Shown here piece after piece: positions 7,786 to 15,221 of a stretch of 40,892 nucleotides of DNA. The DNA is from an uncultured Aeromonas sp. (GTDB lineage: Bacteria; Pseudomonadota; Gammaproteobacteria; Enterobacterales; Aeromonadaceae): positions 1 to 40,892 of the forward strand of contig CAMFLW010000013.1 in the NCBI GenBank assembly GCA_945957575.1, given 5' to 3'. The translations under genes were made by a program, and so were the position numbers. Numbering within the stretch: position 1 is the first letter of the stretch; every line of letters starts with the position of its first letter. The notes beneath the pieces were generated by a model. That model was given only the letters and a program-made list of their open reading frames with translations. It ran no database searches and was not told where the DNA came from.

Positions 7786-8107
7786 CTCAAGCAGCAACAA
7801 AACCACCGGCAAACTGACCCTCTCCATCGCCATGACCAGCCTGATTGCCCTGACGCCGGGACTGGCGCTGGCGGCCACCCCGAGCGATGCGCCGGTGAAA
7901 GCCGCCCCCAGCGAACAGCACGGCGGCAAGTGTGCGGCGGGCAAGTGCGGAACCGAGAAGCGCTTCGAGAAGCAAGCCCTAGACAGTGATCCGCAGGGGC
8001 GGCTGGTGCGCGCCCGCGATGGCAAGTGTGGCGTGGCGGGCGAGGGGATTGATGGCGACAGATCCAGCAACGGCAGCAAGATGACGGAGGGGGTATGCGG
8101 CCAATAA
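7778..8107 (+). CDS. bufferin/HvfA-like secreted precursor peptide
   Basis: 109 residues. An N-terminal signal peptide (hydrophobic SIAMTSLIALTPGLALA, cleavage near residue 32) is followed by a small, charged, Gly-rich mature part. Four Cys lie at 52, 57, 84 and 107, in GGKCA, AGKCG, DGKCG and EGVCG contexts. GKCG-type motifs are the sites that MNIO enzymes oxidise in HvfA/bufferin peptides. The start ATG 7778 has AAGGAG 8 bases upstream, and its first 8 bases overlap the hydrolase stop. Its last 13 bases overlap the MNIO gene. By analogy the modified peptide would bind copper in the periplasm. The modification itself is not visible in DNA. The Cys spacing differs from the tandem EGKCG repeats of HvfA. 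Confidence 0.82.
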   Translation: MSNSSSNKTTGKLTLSIAMTSLIALTPGLALAATPSDAPVKAAPSEQHGGKCAAGKCGTEKRFEKQALDSDPQGRLVRARDGKCGVAGEGIDGDRSSNGSKMTEGVCGQ

Positions 8108-8952
8108 GCTCCCGCAGTCGGGGGATCGGGCTGCGTCAGGAGCATCTGGATGCGCTCTGCGCCGGCCCCGTCCGCCCTGGCATCGACTTTCTCGAGCTGG
8201 CGCCGGAGAACTGGATGGCCATCGGCGGCGCCAGGCGAGAGCAGCTGCATCAGCTGGCTGAGCGTTACCCGCTGGTGGCCCACGGCCTCAGCCTCTCCCT
8301 CGGCGATTGTCAGCCCCTCAATCGCACCCTGCTCAGCCAGATCCGCACCTTTCTGGACGAGTTCGGCATCGAGGTCTACAGCGAGCACCTGAGCTTTTCC
8401 CGCGACCAGCAGGGGTATCTTTACGAGCTCTTACCGGTGCCGCGCCAGTGGGAGAACATCCCCTATCTGGCCGAGCGGATCGCGCAGGTGCAGGAGGCGC
8501 TGGCCCGCCCGCTGGTGCTGGAAAATATCTCCTACTACCACGGCTATGACCACGAGATGCCGGAGGAGGATTTTCTCGCCGAGCTGGTGGCGCGCAGCGG
8601 CTGCGAGCTGTTGCTCGATATCAACAACGTCTTTGTGAACAGCCGCAACCACGGTTACTGCCCCAAGCGGATGATCGCCGGGCTGCCGAGCAATGCGATC
8701 CGCTATTTCCATATCGCCGGTCATCTGGAAGAGGCAGACGGCACTTTATTGGATACCCATGGCAAACCGGTGTGCGAGGAGGTGGTGGCGCTGGCCCGTT
8801 ATACGGTGCAGACCCACGGCCTGCGCCCCCTGTTGCTGGAGCGTGATCACCATTTGCCACCGCTGGCAGAGCTGGAGGCCGAGCTGGCGCGGGTGCACAG
8901 CGCCTGTTGCGAGGCGATCGACCATCAGGTGCGGGAGGTGCGCTATGGATAG
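8095..8952 (+). CDS. MNIO (DUF692) multinuclear iron oxidase, RiPP-modifying enzyme (BufB/HvfB-like)
   Basis: 285 residues forming a TIM-barrel metalloenzyme. Family motifs appear in order: LELAPENWM near 34, HGLSLSLG at 63, SEHLSFS at 96, LENISYY at 142, LLDINNVFVN at 173, FHIAGH at 205, DTHG at 220 and LERDHH at 248. The His, Asp and Glu in these motifs are the expected ligands for two to three iron atoms. MNIOs use O2 to convert Cys of a partner peptide into oxazolone-thioamide or related groups. The overlap with the precursor gene (13 bp) and with the DUF2063 gene (8 bp) shows a tightly coupled biosynthetic unit. A GGAGGGGG site precedes the ATG. Confidence 0.93.
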   Translation: MRPISSRSRGIGLRQEHLDALCAGPVRPGIDFLELAPENWMAIGGARREQLHQLAERYPLVAHGLSLSLGDCQPLNRTLLSQIRTFLDEFGIEVYSEHLSFSRDQQGYLYELLPVPRQWENIPYLAERIAQVQEALARPLVLENISYYHGYDHEMPEEDFLAELVARSGCELLLDINNVFVNSRNHGYCPKRMIAGLPSNAIRYFHIAGHLEEADGTLLDTHGKPVCEEVVALARYTVQTHGLRPLLLERDHHLPPLAELEAELARVHSACCEAIDHQVREVRYG

Positions 8953-9739
8953 ACGGTTATCACTGATCACTGCGCCCAAAACGGCCCCGCAGCGGATGCA
9001 GCAGCAGACCGCCTGGCTGGCGAGCCGGGTGCGGCTGCCGCAGGATGGCATCGCCAGCCACTATGCCCGCAGCGTGCGCGCCAATGTGGAGTCGGTGCTG
9101 GAGAGTGCCTTTGTGCTCACCCACGCTCACTGGGCGCTGGTGGACAGATGGCAGCTGGTGGAGGGCTTTGTTATCGCGCACGGCGCCGAGGCCCCCGAGT
9201 TTCACCATATCGCCACCGAGTTTGTCCGCTATGTGCAGCATCGCCACAGTGAGGGCTCTCTCAACTGGCCCAGGCAGCGGCTGGCGTTGCTGGAGTACGA
9301 GTGGGCCTGCCTCTGTGTCGAGATTGATGAAGGGGTAGTGCCGCAAGTTATATCGGGGGTTGAGGTGACGGCGGAGAGTCCGCTCGGGCTCAATCCCACC
9401 CTGCAACTGCTTGAACTCCCCTTTGCCATCCGTCGCAGCGGCGTGGTGCCGACCCGGCAGGGCAAGCACTTCTATGGCCTGTTTCGCAGTCCGGAACATC
9501 AAGTAGTGACCCAGCGGCTACGCGAATGGGACGTGGCGCTGATCCAGCTGCTGCAACAGCAGCCGGGGATCACCCAAGCCACATTCAAGCAACAGGTGCA
9601 ACAGGTTCGCAGCGACTTTGATCTGATCGAGTGGGCGCGCCATTTTCACCGGCTGGGTCTGTTGATCATGCCCGTCGGTGAGCACCAGCCTGGCACTCCC
9701 TTGCCCTCATTTAGAAAACACCAAGGAGAATTCCCATGA
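8945..9739 (+). CDS. DUF2063 partner protein of the MNIO (BufC/HvfC-like)
   Basis: 264 residues. The first half (about 15-110) is the DUF2063 DNA-binding-like/recognition domain: QQQTAWLASRVRLPQ, HYARSVRANVESVLESAFVLTHAHW, then FVIAHGAEAPEFHHIATEFVRYVQ and LALLEYEWA. The C-terminal half is a winged-helix-like region that in homologous systems helps recruit the precursor peptide to the MNIO. The start ATG 8945 lies inside the end of the MNIO gene with GGGAGG just upstream. An open frame runs further upstream in this phase, but it would lie within the MNIO coding region and has no better site. It overlaps the DoxX gene by 4 bases (ATGA). Confidence 0.9.
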   Translation: MDRRLSLITAPKTAPQRMQQQTAWLASRVRLPQDGIASHYARSVRANVESVLESAFVLTHAHWALVDRWQLVEGFVIAHGAEAPEFHHIATEFVRYVQHRHSEGSLNWPRQRLALLEYEWACLCVEIDEGVVPQVISGVEVTAESPLGLNPTLQLLELPFAIRRSGVVPTRQGKHFYGLFRSPEHQVVTQRLREWDVALIQLLQQQPGITQATFKQQVQQVRSDFDLIEWARHFHRLGLLIMPVGEHQPGTPLPSFRKHQGEFP

Positions 9740-10344
9740 ACAACACCCTGATCCAGTGGTACGAGCGGGCGGTGGCCCAGTGCAAGCGGCTCGATTTTCT
9801 GGCCCTGCTGGCCATTCGCCTCTATCTCATTCCGGTCATCTATGTGGGGGCCCACTCCAAGGTGATGGGCTTTGCCGGCACCGTCGCCTGGTTTGGCGCC
9901 CCGGTCTCGGAAGGGGGGCTCAACCTGCCGTTCCCGACCCTGCTCGCCTTTCTGGCAGCCGGCACCGAGGTGCTGGGCTGCATCTGCATCGCCCTTGGCC
10001 TCTTTACCCGCATCATGGCCATTCCCACCATCTTCCTGATGAGCGTGGCGAGCGCCATGGTTCACTGGAAGCACGGCTGGGATGCCATCGCCACCGGCAG
10101 CATGGAGGCTACCTTGCGCCTCAACGGTTTTATCGAGTGGCTGGCGGCCAATTTCCCCGGTCGCTACAACTACATCACTGAGCTCGGGGATCCCGTGATG
10201 CTCAACAACGGGATGGAGTTTGCCGCCACCTACTTTGTGATGCTGCTGGTGCTGCTGGTTTACGGTGGGGGCCGCTATGTCAGCCTCGACTACTGGCTCA
10301 AACGTGCCGTGACCGGCAAAGCAGGCGTGCAACAGGCGGCATAA
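9736..10344 (+). CDS. DoxX family inner-membrane protein (BufD/HvfD-like)
   Basis: 202 residues with about four membrane segments: LALLAIRLYLIPVIYVGAHSKV (about 23-44), LLAFLAAGTEVLGCICIALGLF (about 70-91), IMAIPTIFLMSVASAMVHW, and MEFAATYFVMLLVLLVYGGGRY near the C-terminus. This is the DoxX fold that closes bufferin/Hvf operons. Its role may be electron transfer or redox support of the MNIO reaction, but this is not settled. An AAGGAG site lies 7 bases before ATG 9736. The gene ends the operon and is followed by a strong terminator. Confidence 0.9.
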   Translation: MNNTLIQWYERAVAQCKRLDFLALLAIRLYLIPVIYVGAHSKVMGFAGTVAWFGAPVSEGGLNLPFPTLLAFLAAGTEVLGCICIALGLFTRIMAIPTIFLMSVASAMVHWKHGWDAIATGSMEATLRLNGFIEWLAANFPGRYNYITELGDPVMLNNGMEFAATYFVMLLVLLVYGGGRYVSLDYWLKRAVTGKAGVQQAA

Positions 10345-10385
10345 GACCCGCTAACGGATAACAAAAACCATAACGACAGAGCGTA

Positions 10386-10427
10386 AAAAACAGCGAGCGG
10401 CCGGGTGCCGCTCGCTGTTTTTGTGCT
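10386..10427. terminator. bidirectional intrinsic terminator
   Basis: A 16-bp stem (10386-10401 with 10407-10422) around CGGGT, flanked by A5 on the left and T5 plus TTTT on the right. It can stop both the bufferin-like operon (+) and the convergent quinone-reductase gene (-). Confidence 0.93.
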
Positions 10428-10458
10428 TTTGGGGGGAGAGTGTCAGCTGCGTCAGCCG

Positions 10459-11130
10459 TTACTGGTAGCGGCCGACCGCGATGGGGGACTCCTGCTCAAT
10501 CTGGCCAAGGCGTTCGGCCCATTGGGCGAGCCATGCTTCCCGCTCTTCTTGCGAGACCCGCACCGGGGCATAACAGATATGGGGGCGCAGCACATCGAAG
10601 CCGACAAATTGCAGGATCCCGCGCTGGATGGGGCGCAGCACCCCGTCGATATCGCCGTTGAAGCCGTCGGGCAGATAGGTCTCGGCAGGGCCGCCGGTGG
10701 TCAGGCTCAGCAGGGCCCGCTTGCCGCGAAACTTGCCGCTCTCGTAGATATGGCCCTGACCGTAGACCCGTCCCATGGCAAAGACTCTATCCACCCACCC
10801 CTTGAGGATGGCGGGCAGGCCAAACCACCAGAGCGGGAACTGGAAGATCAGCAGATCGGCCGCCTCCAGCTTTTGCATCTCCTGCTCCAGCTGGGGGGCA
10901 AAGCTGCCCTGCTCGGTGGCAGCCAGCTCTTCGAGTTGCAGCTTGAGAAAATCGGGATCGCTGGCGGCAGTGAAGTTGCGCCGATCCGAGACGGGATCAA
11001 AGCCCATGGCATAGAGATCGCTGGTCATCACTGTGTGGCCCGCCTGCTCCAGCGCCCTGATGGCGTGGCAGAAGAGGGCACCGTTGAAACTTTTGGGTTC
11101 GGGATGGGCATAGACGATAAGCACCTTCAT
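10459..11130 (-). CDS. NAD(P)H quinone oxidoreductase-like flavodoxin-fold protein
   Basis: 223 residues of the Flavodoxin_2 family (NQO1/MdaB/KefF relatives), an FMN- or FAD-binding reductase of quinones or similar electrophiles in the cytosol. The N-terminal MKVLIVYAHPEPKSFNGAL is the phosphate-binding loop region. FQFPLWWFGLPAILKGWVDRVF near residue 96 contacts the flavin, and LSLTTGGP near 145 follows the usual layout. GGAG lies 7 bases before the ATG. It lies downstream of, and on the same strand as, an MFS exporter, with about 155 bp between them. The specific substrate cannot be assigned. Confidence 0.85.
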   Translation of the reverse strand: MKVLIVYAHPEPKSFNGALFCHAIRALEQAGHTVMTSDLYAMGFDPVSDRRNFTAASDPDFLKLQLEELAATEQGSFAPQLEQEMQKLEAADLLIFQFPLWWFGLPAILKGWVDRVFAMGRVYGQGHIYESGKFRGKRALLSLTTGGPAETYLPDGFNGDIDGVLRPIQRGILQFVGFDVLRPHICYAPVRVSQEEREAWLAQWAERLGQIEQESPIAVGRYQ

Positions 11131-11245
11131 AACAGACTCCGTGGCAAATGATGCGAGGGTGACAGGCTTGGTTACTGAAACAGTTGCTGAAATGGTTGCC
11201 GGGTTGGCGCTGTGTCACAGCATAGAAGCCTGCCGCGCCGATTGC

Positions 11246-11277
11246 AGCAGGCGCCACGCCCTTGCGTGACGCCTGCT
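11246..11277 (-). terminator. possible terminator of the MFS gene
   Basis: AGCAGGCG (11246-11253) pairs with CGCCTGCT (11270-11277), with an inner ACGC/GCGT stem. It lies 9 bp beyond the MFS stop on the minus strand. No clear T-run follows, so termination is uncertain. Confidence 0.4.
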
Positions 11278-11285
11278 GGCGCAGC

Positions 11286-12464
11286 TTATGCCTGACAGGC
11301 GGCGAGCCGGAGGGCTTCGCGTCGCTCGCTGACATGGGTCAGTCCGTAGGCCAGCAGCACGATAAGGGCGCCGATCCAGGGGGTGTGCATCAGGCCGAGG
11401 TGCTCAACCACCAAGCCACCGACCACGGAGCCGAGCGCAATGCCGACGTTGAAGGCGGCAATATTGAGGCCCGATGCCACATCCACTGCCTTGGGGGTGT
11501 GCAGCTCGGCCTGCTTCACCACCAGTACCTGCAGACCCGGCACGTTGCCGAAGGCAAAGGCGCCCCACACCAGCACGGTGAGCACCGCCAGCACCGGGTG
11601 CGGCGCGGTGAAGGTGAGGGCCAGCAGCACCAGCGCCAGACCGGCAAACAGCAGCTTCAGCGCCGGCAATGGGCCCATCTTGTCGGCCAGCTTGCCACCC
11701 CAGATATTGCCGACGGCAACCGATACCCCGTACACCAGCAGGATCAGGCTCACCGCACCGGCGCTAAAGCCGCTCACCTGCTGCAGGATGGGGGCGAGGA
11801 AGGTGAAGGCCGTGAAGGCGCCGCCATAACCGAGGGCGGTTTTGGCGTAGACCAGCAGCAGCGGCTTTTTGGTCAGTACCGAGAGCTGTTCGCGGATGGT
11901 TGAGGCTGCCCCTTTGGGCAGGTTGCTCGGGATCAGCAGCAGGCTACCCACCATGGCGACGAGGCCGAGCAGGCTCACCACCAGAAAGGTTTCACGCCAG
12001 CCAAAGACCTGACCAATCCAGGTGCCGAGCGGTACGCCGGTCACCAGCGCCACGGTAAGGCCGCTGAACATGATGGCGATGGCGCTCGCCGCCTTCTCTT
12101 TGGCCACCAAGCCTGTGGCAATGGTGCTGCCCACCGAGAAGAAGACCCCGTGGGCCAATCCGGTCAGGATGCGGGCGACGATCAGGCTCTCGTAACCGGG
12201 GGCCTGCCAGGCCAGCAGGTTGCCGGCGGTAAAGAGCGCCATCAGCCCCACCAGCAGCCACTTGCGCGGCACCTTGCCGGTGAGCGCCGTGAGCACGGGG
12301 GCGCCGATGGCCACCCCAATGGCGTAGAGGCTGACCAGCAGGCCTGCCGAGGGAAGCGAGACATTGAGCTGCTCGGCGATGGTGGGGATAAGCCCCACGA
12401 TCACAAATTCGGTGGTGCCGATCGCAAAGGCACTCAGGGTAAGGGCAAATAACGCCAGTGGCAT
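11286..12464 (-). CDS. MFS transporter, DHA1 family (YdhP/AraJ-like)
   Basis: 392 residues with twelve predicted membrane helices. The N-terminal signature SAFAIGTTEFVIVGLIPTIA is the AraJ/YdhP-type start. Motif A-like LTGKVPRKWLLVG follows helix 2, and the conserved ARILTGLAHGVFFSVGS is in helix 4. The second half begins after the loop at about 185-200 (KGAASTIREQLSVLTKK). Such proteins export drugs, sugars or purines by proton antiport; the substrate here is unknown. An AAGGAG site precedes the ATG. The nearest E. coli match I recognise is YdhP, from the overall pattern. Confidence 0.85.
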   Translation of the reverse strand: MPLALFALTLSAFAIGTTEFVIVGLIPTIAEQLNVSLPSAGLLVSLYAIGVAIGAPVLTALTGKVPRKWLLVGLMALFTAGNLLAWQAPGYESLIVARILTGLAHGVFFSVGSTIATGLVAKEKAASAIAIMFSGLTVALVTGVPLGTWIGQVFGWRETFLVVSLLGLVAMVGSLLLIPSNLPKGAASTIREQLSVLTKKPLLLVYAKTALGYGGAFTAFTFLAPILQQVSGFSAGAVSLILLVYGVSVAVGNIWGGKLADKMGPLPALKLLFAGLALVLLALTFTAPHPVLAVLTVLVWGAFAFGNVPGLQVLVVKQAELHTPKAVDVASGLNIAAFNVGIALGSVVGGLVVEHLGLMHTPWIGALIVLLAYGLTHVSERREALRLAACQA

Positions 12465-12749
12465 AACAACTCCTTGGTTAGGGACTCCCGACGGGAGAAT
12501 GGCGCCAGTATGCCGATGGGGTTTGTTGGCAAAAATGACGATGACAGCAAATTACTTTTGCCAAATAAGCAGCAATGGTGAGGGGGAATGGGGTAGTGGG
12601 AGTAGCTGAAGCAGCAAAGGCAAAGCACGCAGAACAAGGCGTGCAGACCGAGCGGGTAACAATGAGTGTGGGGAGAAACAGGGCAAGGAAAAGGCGGCAG
12701 GGTTGGTGCGCGCAGCTGAACGGGCGGCAGTTGCGCGCGGTATTGGAGA

Positions 12750-12780
12750 CAAAAAAGCGGGAGGTATTGTGCCTCCCGCT
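12750..12780 (-). terminator. intrinsic terminator downstream of dkgB
   Basis: AGCGGGAGG (12756-12764) pairs with CCTCCCGCT (12772-12780). The A-run at 12750-12756 becomes a T-run on the minus strand, so it stops transcripts coming from dkgB. It lies about 200 bp past the dkgB stop, beyond the repeat element. The stretch 12465-12749 upstream of the MFS gene holds nothing else that I can identify. Confidence 0.75.
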
Positions 12781-12813
12781 CAGGTTCTCGTTGATAGTGT
12801 TGGGTTTTCTTTG

Positions 12814-12900
12814 CCCCCTTCTCCCCTTGTGGGAGAAGGGTTGGGGATGAGGGGAGGTCGCTTGCCCCTCACCCTAACCCTCTCCCGTAGGGAGAGGGGA
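12814..12900. repeat. two inverted REP/BIME-like palindromic units
   Basis: Unit A (about 12814-12854) has a hairpin CCCTTCTCCC/GGGAGAAGGG followed by a GGTTGGGGATGAGGGG arm. Unit B (about 12866-12900) is its diverged inverse, with CCCCTCACCCTAACCC followed by the hairpin CTCTCCC/GGGAGAG. A 10-base spacer separates them. This CCCTCACCC-TAACCCTCTCCC pattern is a common intergenic repeat in many gammaproteobacteria. It lies in the 3' untranslated region of dkgB. Confidence 0.75.
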
Positions 12901-12978
12901 TAGCTCGTGGTGCAATAGGCTCGTGAGGGTTACCGGTACCCGCCATCGAAGCGAGAGAGCCTATGTATCTTTTCCCGT

Positions 12979-13782
12979 TTAATCCCAATCCGGCGCAAAG
13001 TCGGGATTGGCGCAGCGCTCGCCCCGATCCAGCGTGGCGATGGCGGCTATCTCTTCGGCTGTGAGCTTAACCTTGAGGGCTGCAAGGTTAGCGGCGAGAT
13101 TCTCCCGCTTGGTGGAGCTCGGGATCACCGCCATATTTTGAGCCAGCAGCCAGGCCAGCGACACTTGGGCCGCCGAGATGCCGTGGCGCTGGCCAATCTC
13201 CATCAGCAGCGGCTCGGTGAGCACCTTGCCATAGGCGAGCGGCATATAGGCGGTGACGGCGATACCCTGGGCTTTGCAGAACTCGACCACCTTGCGGTTT
13301 TGCAGCAGGGGATGAACCTCGATCTGTTGGTGAGCGATGGCCCCCGCCCCCAAAATCTCGATAGCCTGTTTGAGTTGGGCTACGGTGAAGTTGGAGACCC
13401 CGATCTCCCTAGTCAGGCCCCGAGCCTTGGCCTCGGCCAACTGCTCCAGATAGACCGCCATCGGCACCTCATCCTTGGGGGAGGGCCAGTGGATCAGCGC
13501 CAGATCCAGATAGTCGGTGCCCAGTTTTTCCAGGCTTACCTCCAGGCTCGGGATCAGCTTGCCTGGGCCAAACTCGCTGGTCCACACCTTGGTGGTCAGG
13601 TAGATCTCGTGACGGGCAACAGTGCTGCGGGTCAGCACGGCGCCGACCTCGGCTTCATTTTCATAGATCTGGGCGGTATCGATATGGCGATAGCCCAGCT
13701 CCAGACCGTTGGTCAGGGTGGCAAGCAGCGGCTCGCCCTTCAGGCGGAAGGTGCCCAGACCCATGGGTGGCATATTGATCAT
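12979..13782 (-). CDS. dkgB: 2,5-diketo-D-gluconate/methylglyoxal reductase, aldo-keto reductase
   Basis: 267 residues, the same length as E. coli DkgB. It is an NADPH-dependent aldo-keto reductase with the catalytic tetrad in the usual places: Asp and Tyr in YRHIDTAQIYENE, Lys in YLTTKVWTS and His in LALIHWPSP. The NADPH-binding C-terminal part includes VIPSSTKRENLAANL. Substrates of the family are methylglyoxal and other small carbonyls. The start is the ATG at 13780-13782 (MINMPPMGLGTF), preceded by GAGGAACGAG; the frame runs further upstream without a good site. It follows the ABM-domain gene by 65 bp in the same direction, and the yafC regulator lies nearby as in E. coli. Confidence 0.92.
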   Translation of the reverse strand: MINMPPMGLGTFRLKGEPLLATLTNGLELGYRHIDTAQIYENEAEVGAVLTRSTVARHEIYLTTKVWTSEFGPGKLIPSLEVSLEKLGTDYLDLALIHWPSPKDEVPMAVYLEQLAEAKARGLTREIGVSNFTVAQLKQAIEILGAGAIAHQQIEVHPLLQNRKVVEFCKAQGIAVTAYMPLAYGKVLTEPLLMEIGQRHGISAAQVSLAWLLAQNMAVIPSSTKRENLAANLAALKVKLTAEEIAAIATLDRGERCANPDFAPDWD

Positions 13783-13847
13783 CTCGTTCCTCAATGGGGT
13801 GGTGGTTGGCCCTTGATGGGCTGAACAGAAACAGGCTCTAGGGCCAG

Positions 13848-14144
13848 TCAGGCGCCCAGCGGCTGATAGCGGCGAATGGTGCTGCTGGCAAACCAGGGCT
13901 CGGCCTTGGCGACAAACTCGGTAAAGTGGGGTTGGCCCTGATGGGCGGTGAGGGCAGCTTCGCTCTCCCACACCTCGTAGAGCATCCAGCTGTTTGGATT
14001 GTCCAAGTCCTGATGCAGCTGATAGCGCAGGCAACCCGCCTCTTGCAAGGTGGCCGCAATCAGCGGCTCAAGGGCGGCGCGAAACTGCTCGGCATATTCG
14101 GGTCTGGCTTCAAGCTGGGCAATCACAATCACGGGTGACGACAT
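13848..14144 (-). CDS. ABM-domain monooxygenase-like protein (YgiN type)
   Basis: 98 residues of the antibiotic-biosynthesis-monooxygenase dimeric ferredoxin-like fold: VIVIAQLEARPEYAEQFRAALEPLI, GCLRYQLHQDLDNPNSWMLYEVW and a HFTEFV helix. Small ABM proteins act as quinol monooxygenases or heme/small-molecule oxygenases without added cofactor. AAGGAGG lies 5 bases before ATG 14142-14144. Being upstream of dkgB on the same strand, it probably forms an operon handling quinones or reactive carbonyls. The exact reaction is not known. Confidence 0.85.
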   Translation of the reverse strand: MSSPVIVIAQLEARPEYAEQFRAALEPLIAATLQEAGCLRYQLHQDLDNPNSWMLYEVWESEAALTAHQGQPHFTEFVAKAEPWFASSTIRRYQPLGA

Positions 14145-14280
14145 CTGAACCTCCTTGGCAAAAACGAAGGGTCAGTATGCCTGCCGTGACTTGCCGGAAA
14201 CAGGGTTAATGGCGCAGCAGTGAATTGAGAGAGGCACAGCAATCGGGGACCGTGGCCCCCTATTATCAGGAGCTGGCTTA

Positions 14281-14643
14281 TCAGGTGCCGGCGGGTTCCG
14301 ACCAGACGGCAAACTCATTGCCGCTGGGCTCAACGAAGTGGAAACGACGGTCACCGGGAAAATCGAAGAGAGGGCGGTTGATGGTGCCACCATGTTGGCT
14401 CACCTTGGCTTGAGTTGCTTCGATATCTGCGCTGTAGAAGACCAGCAGGGCGCCGCCTTGCACGCTCTGGCTGCACAGTTCAGCACGATAGAATCCGCCA
14501 TCCAGCCCCTCATCGGCAAAGGCGCAGTAGTCGGGGCCGTAATCGACAAACTGCCAGCCAAATACGGCCTGAAAGAAGGCCTTGGTCGCGGCGAGATCCT
14601 TGGCCGCAAACTCCACATAGTTCAGTTTTTCATGGGCTTTCAT
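14281..14643 (-). CDS. VOC (glyoxalase/bleomycin resistance) family protein
   Basis: 120 residues with the two beta-alpha-beta-beta-beta modules of the vicinal oxygen chelate fold: KLNYVEFAAKDLAATKAFFQAVFGW at the start, and HFVEPSGNEFAVWSE at the end carrying the C-terminal metal-site Glu. One central metal His typical of glyoxalase I is not obvious, so it may be a binding protein and not an enzyme. The gene starts at the end of the DUF6404 gene (14-base overlap), so the two are translationally coupled. Confidence 0.83.
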   Translation of the reverse strand: MKAHEKLNYVEFAAKDLAATKAFFQAVFGWQFVDYGPDYCAFADEGLDGGFYRAELCSQSVQGGALLVFYSADIEATQAKVSQHGGTINRPLFDFPGDRRFHFVEPSGNEFAVWSEPAGT

Positions 14644-15028
14644 TCAGTTCGTCTCCCTCATCATCAGCATCGCTGGGCTCAGCAAGTTGCTCCCACGGAG
14701 TCAGTTTAAGCTGCTTGCGCCGTAGCCAGAGGAGACTCGCCATCATGAGGCCTGTTAATCCAGCAAACAGGGCTGTGTGGCGCAGAGCTAATAGCGGATC
14801 AATCCCCATGGATTGCCAGCTGAAAAACCACAACAAAATGCTCCATATCAGGCCAAGGCCAACGCCAAATACCAGCAAGTTGGTTAGCCAGCTCTCGTAG
14901 TGAGGCGGTTTGACAGGCCAGCCAAGTTGGCGCAACAACCAGAACAAGGGGGGATTGTAGTTGGACTGCCATACCCCTTTGCTTGCCAGTTCCTGATGGG
15001 CGGCTGCCAGCCGCTCTTCAAATGTCAT
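14630..15028 (-). CDS. DUF6404 family two-helix membrane protein
   Basis: 132 residues. The N-terminal motif MTFEERLAAAHQELASKGVW, then NYNPPLFWLLRQLGWPVKPPHY, is the pattern I associate with DUF6404. Two membrane segments follow: LLVFGVGLGLIWSILLWFFSW (about 53-73) and HTALFAGLTGLMMASLLWL (about 84-102). The C-terminus is acidic. ATG 15026-15028 is preferred because AAGGA sits 8 bases upstream; two in-frame ATGs 3 and 7 codons earlier are alternatives. The function is unknown. It overlaps the VOC gene and is divergent from yafC. Confidence 0.72.
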   Translation of the reverse strand: MTFEERLAAAHQELASKGVWQSNYNPPLFWLLRQLGWPVKPPHYESWLTNLLVFGVGLGLIWSILLWFFSWQSMGIDPLLALRHTALFAGLTGLMMASLLWLRRKQLKLTPWEQLAEPSDADDEGDELNESP

Positions 15029-15221
15029 CGTGTTCATCCTTATGTCCATGCGGTTTCATACGAGCCAATATAGTCCCATTCTACCGGCAAACACCGAGCA
15101 GAGTTTGAGCTGGCCATCACGTTATCTCTCGGTTGTGGTAGCCCGAATACATCAGGCGACGCTTGCCAATCCACAGCAGCTACGCCTATAAAGGCCCATT
15201 ACTCTTGTCCGGATAACAGCA

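Noticed and set aside
12814-12900. CRISPR-like spaced repeats
   Set aside because: Only two units, inverted relative to each other, with a 10-base spacer; this fits REP/BIME elements, not a CRISPR array.
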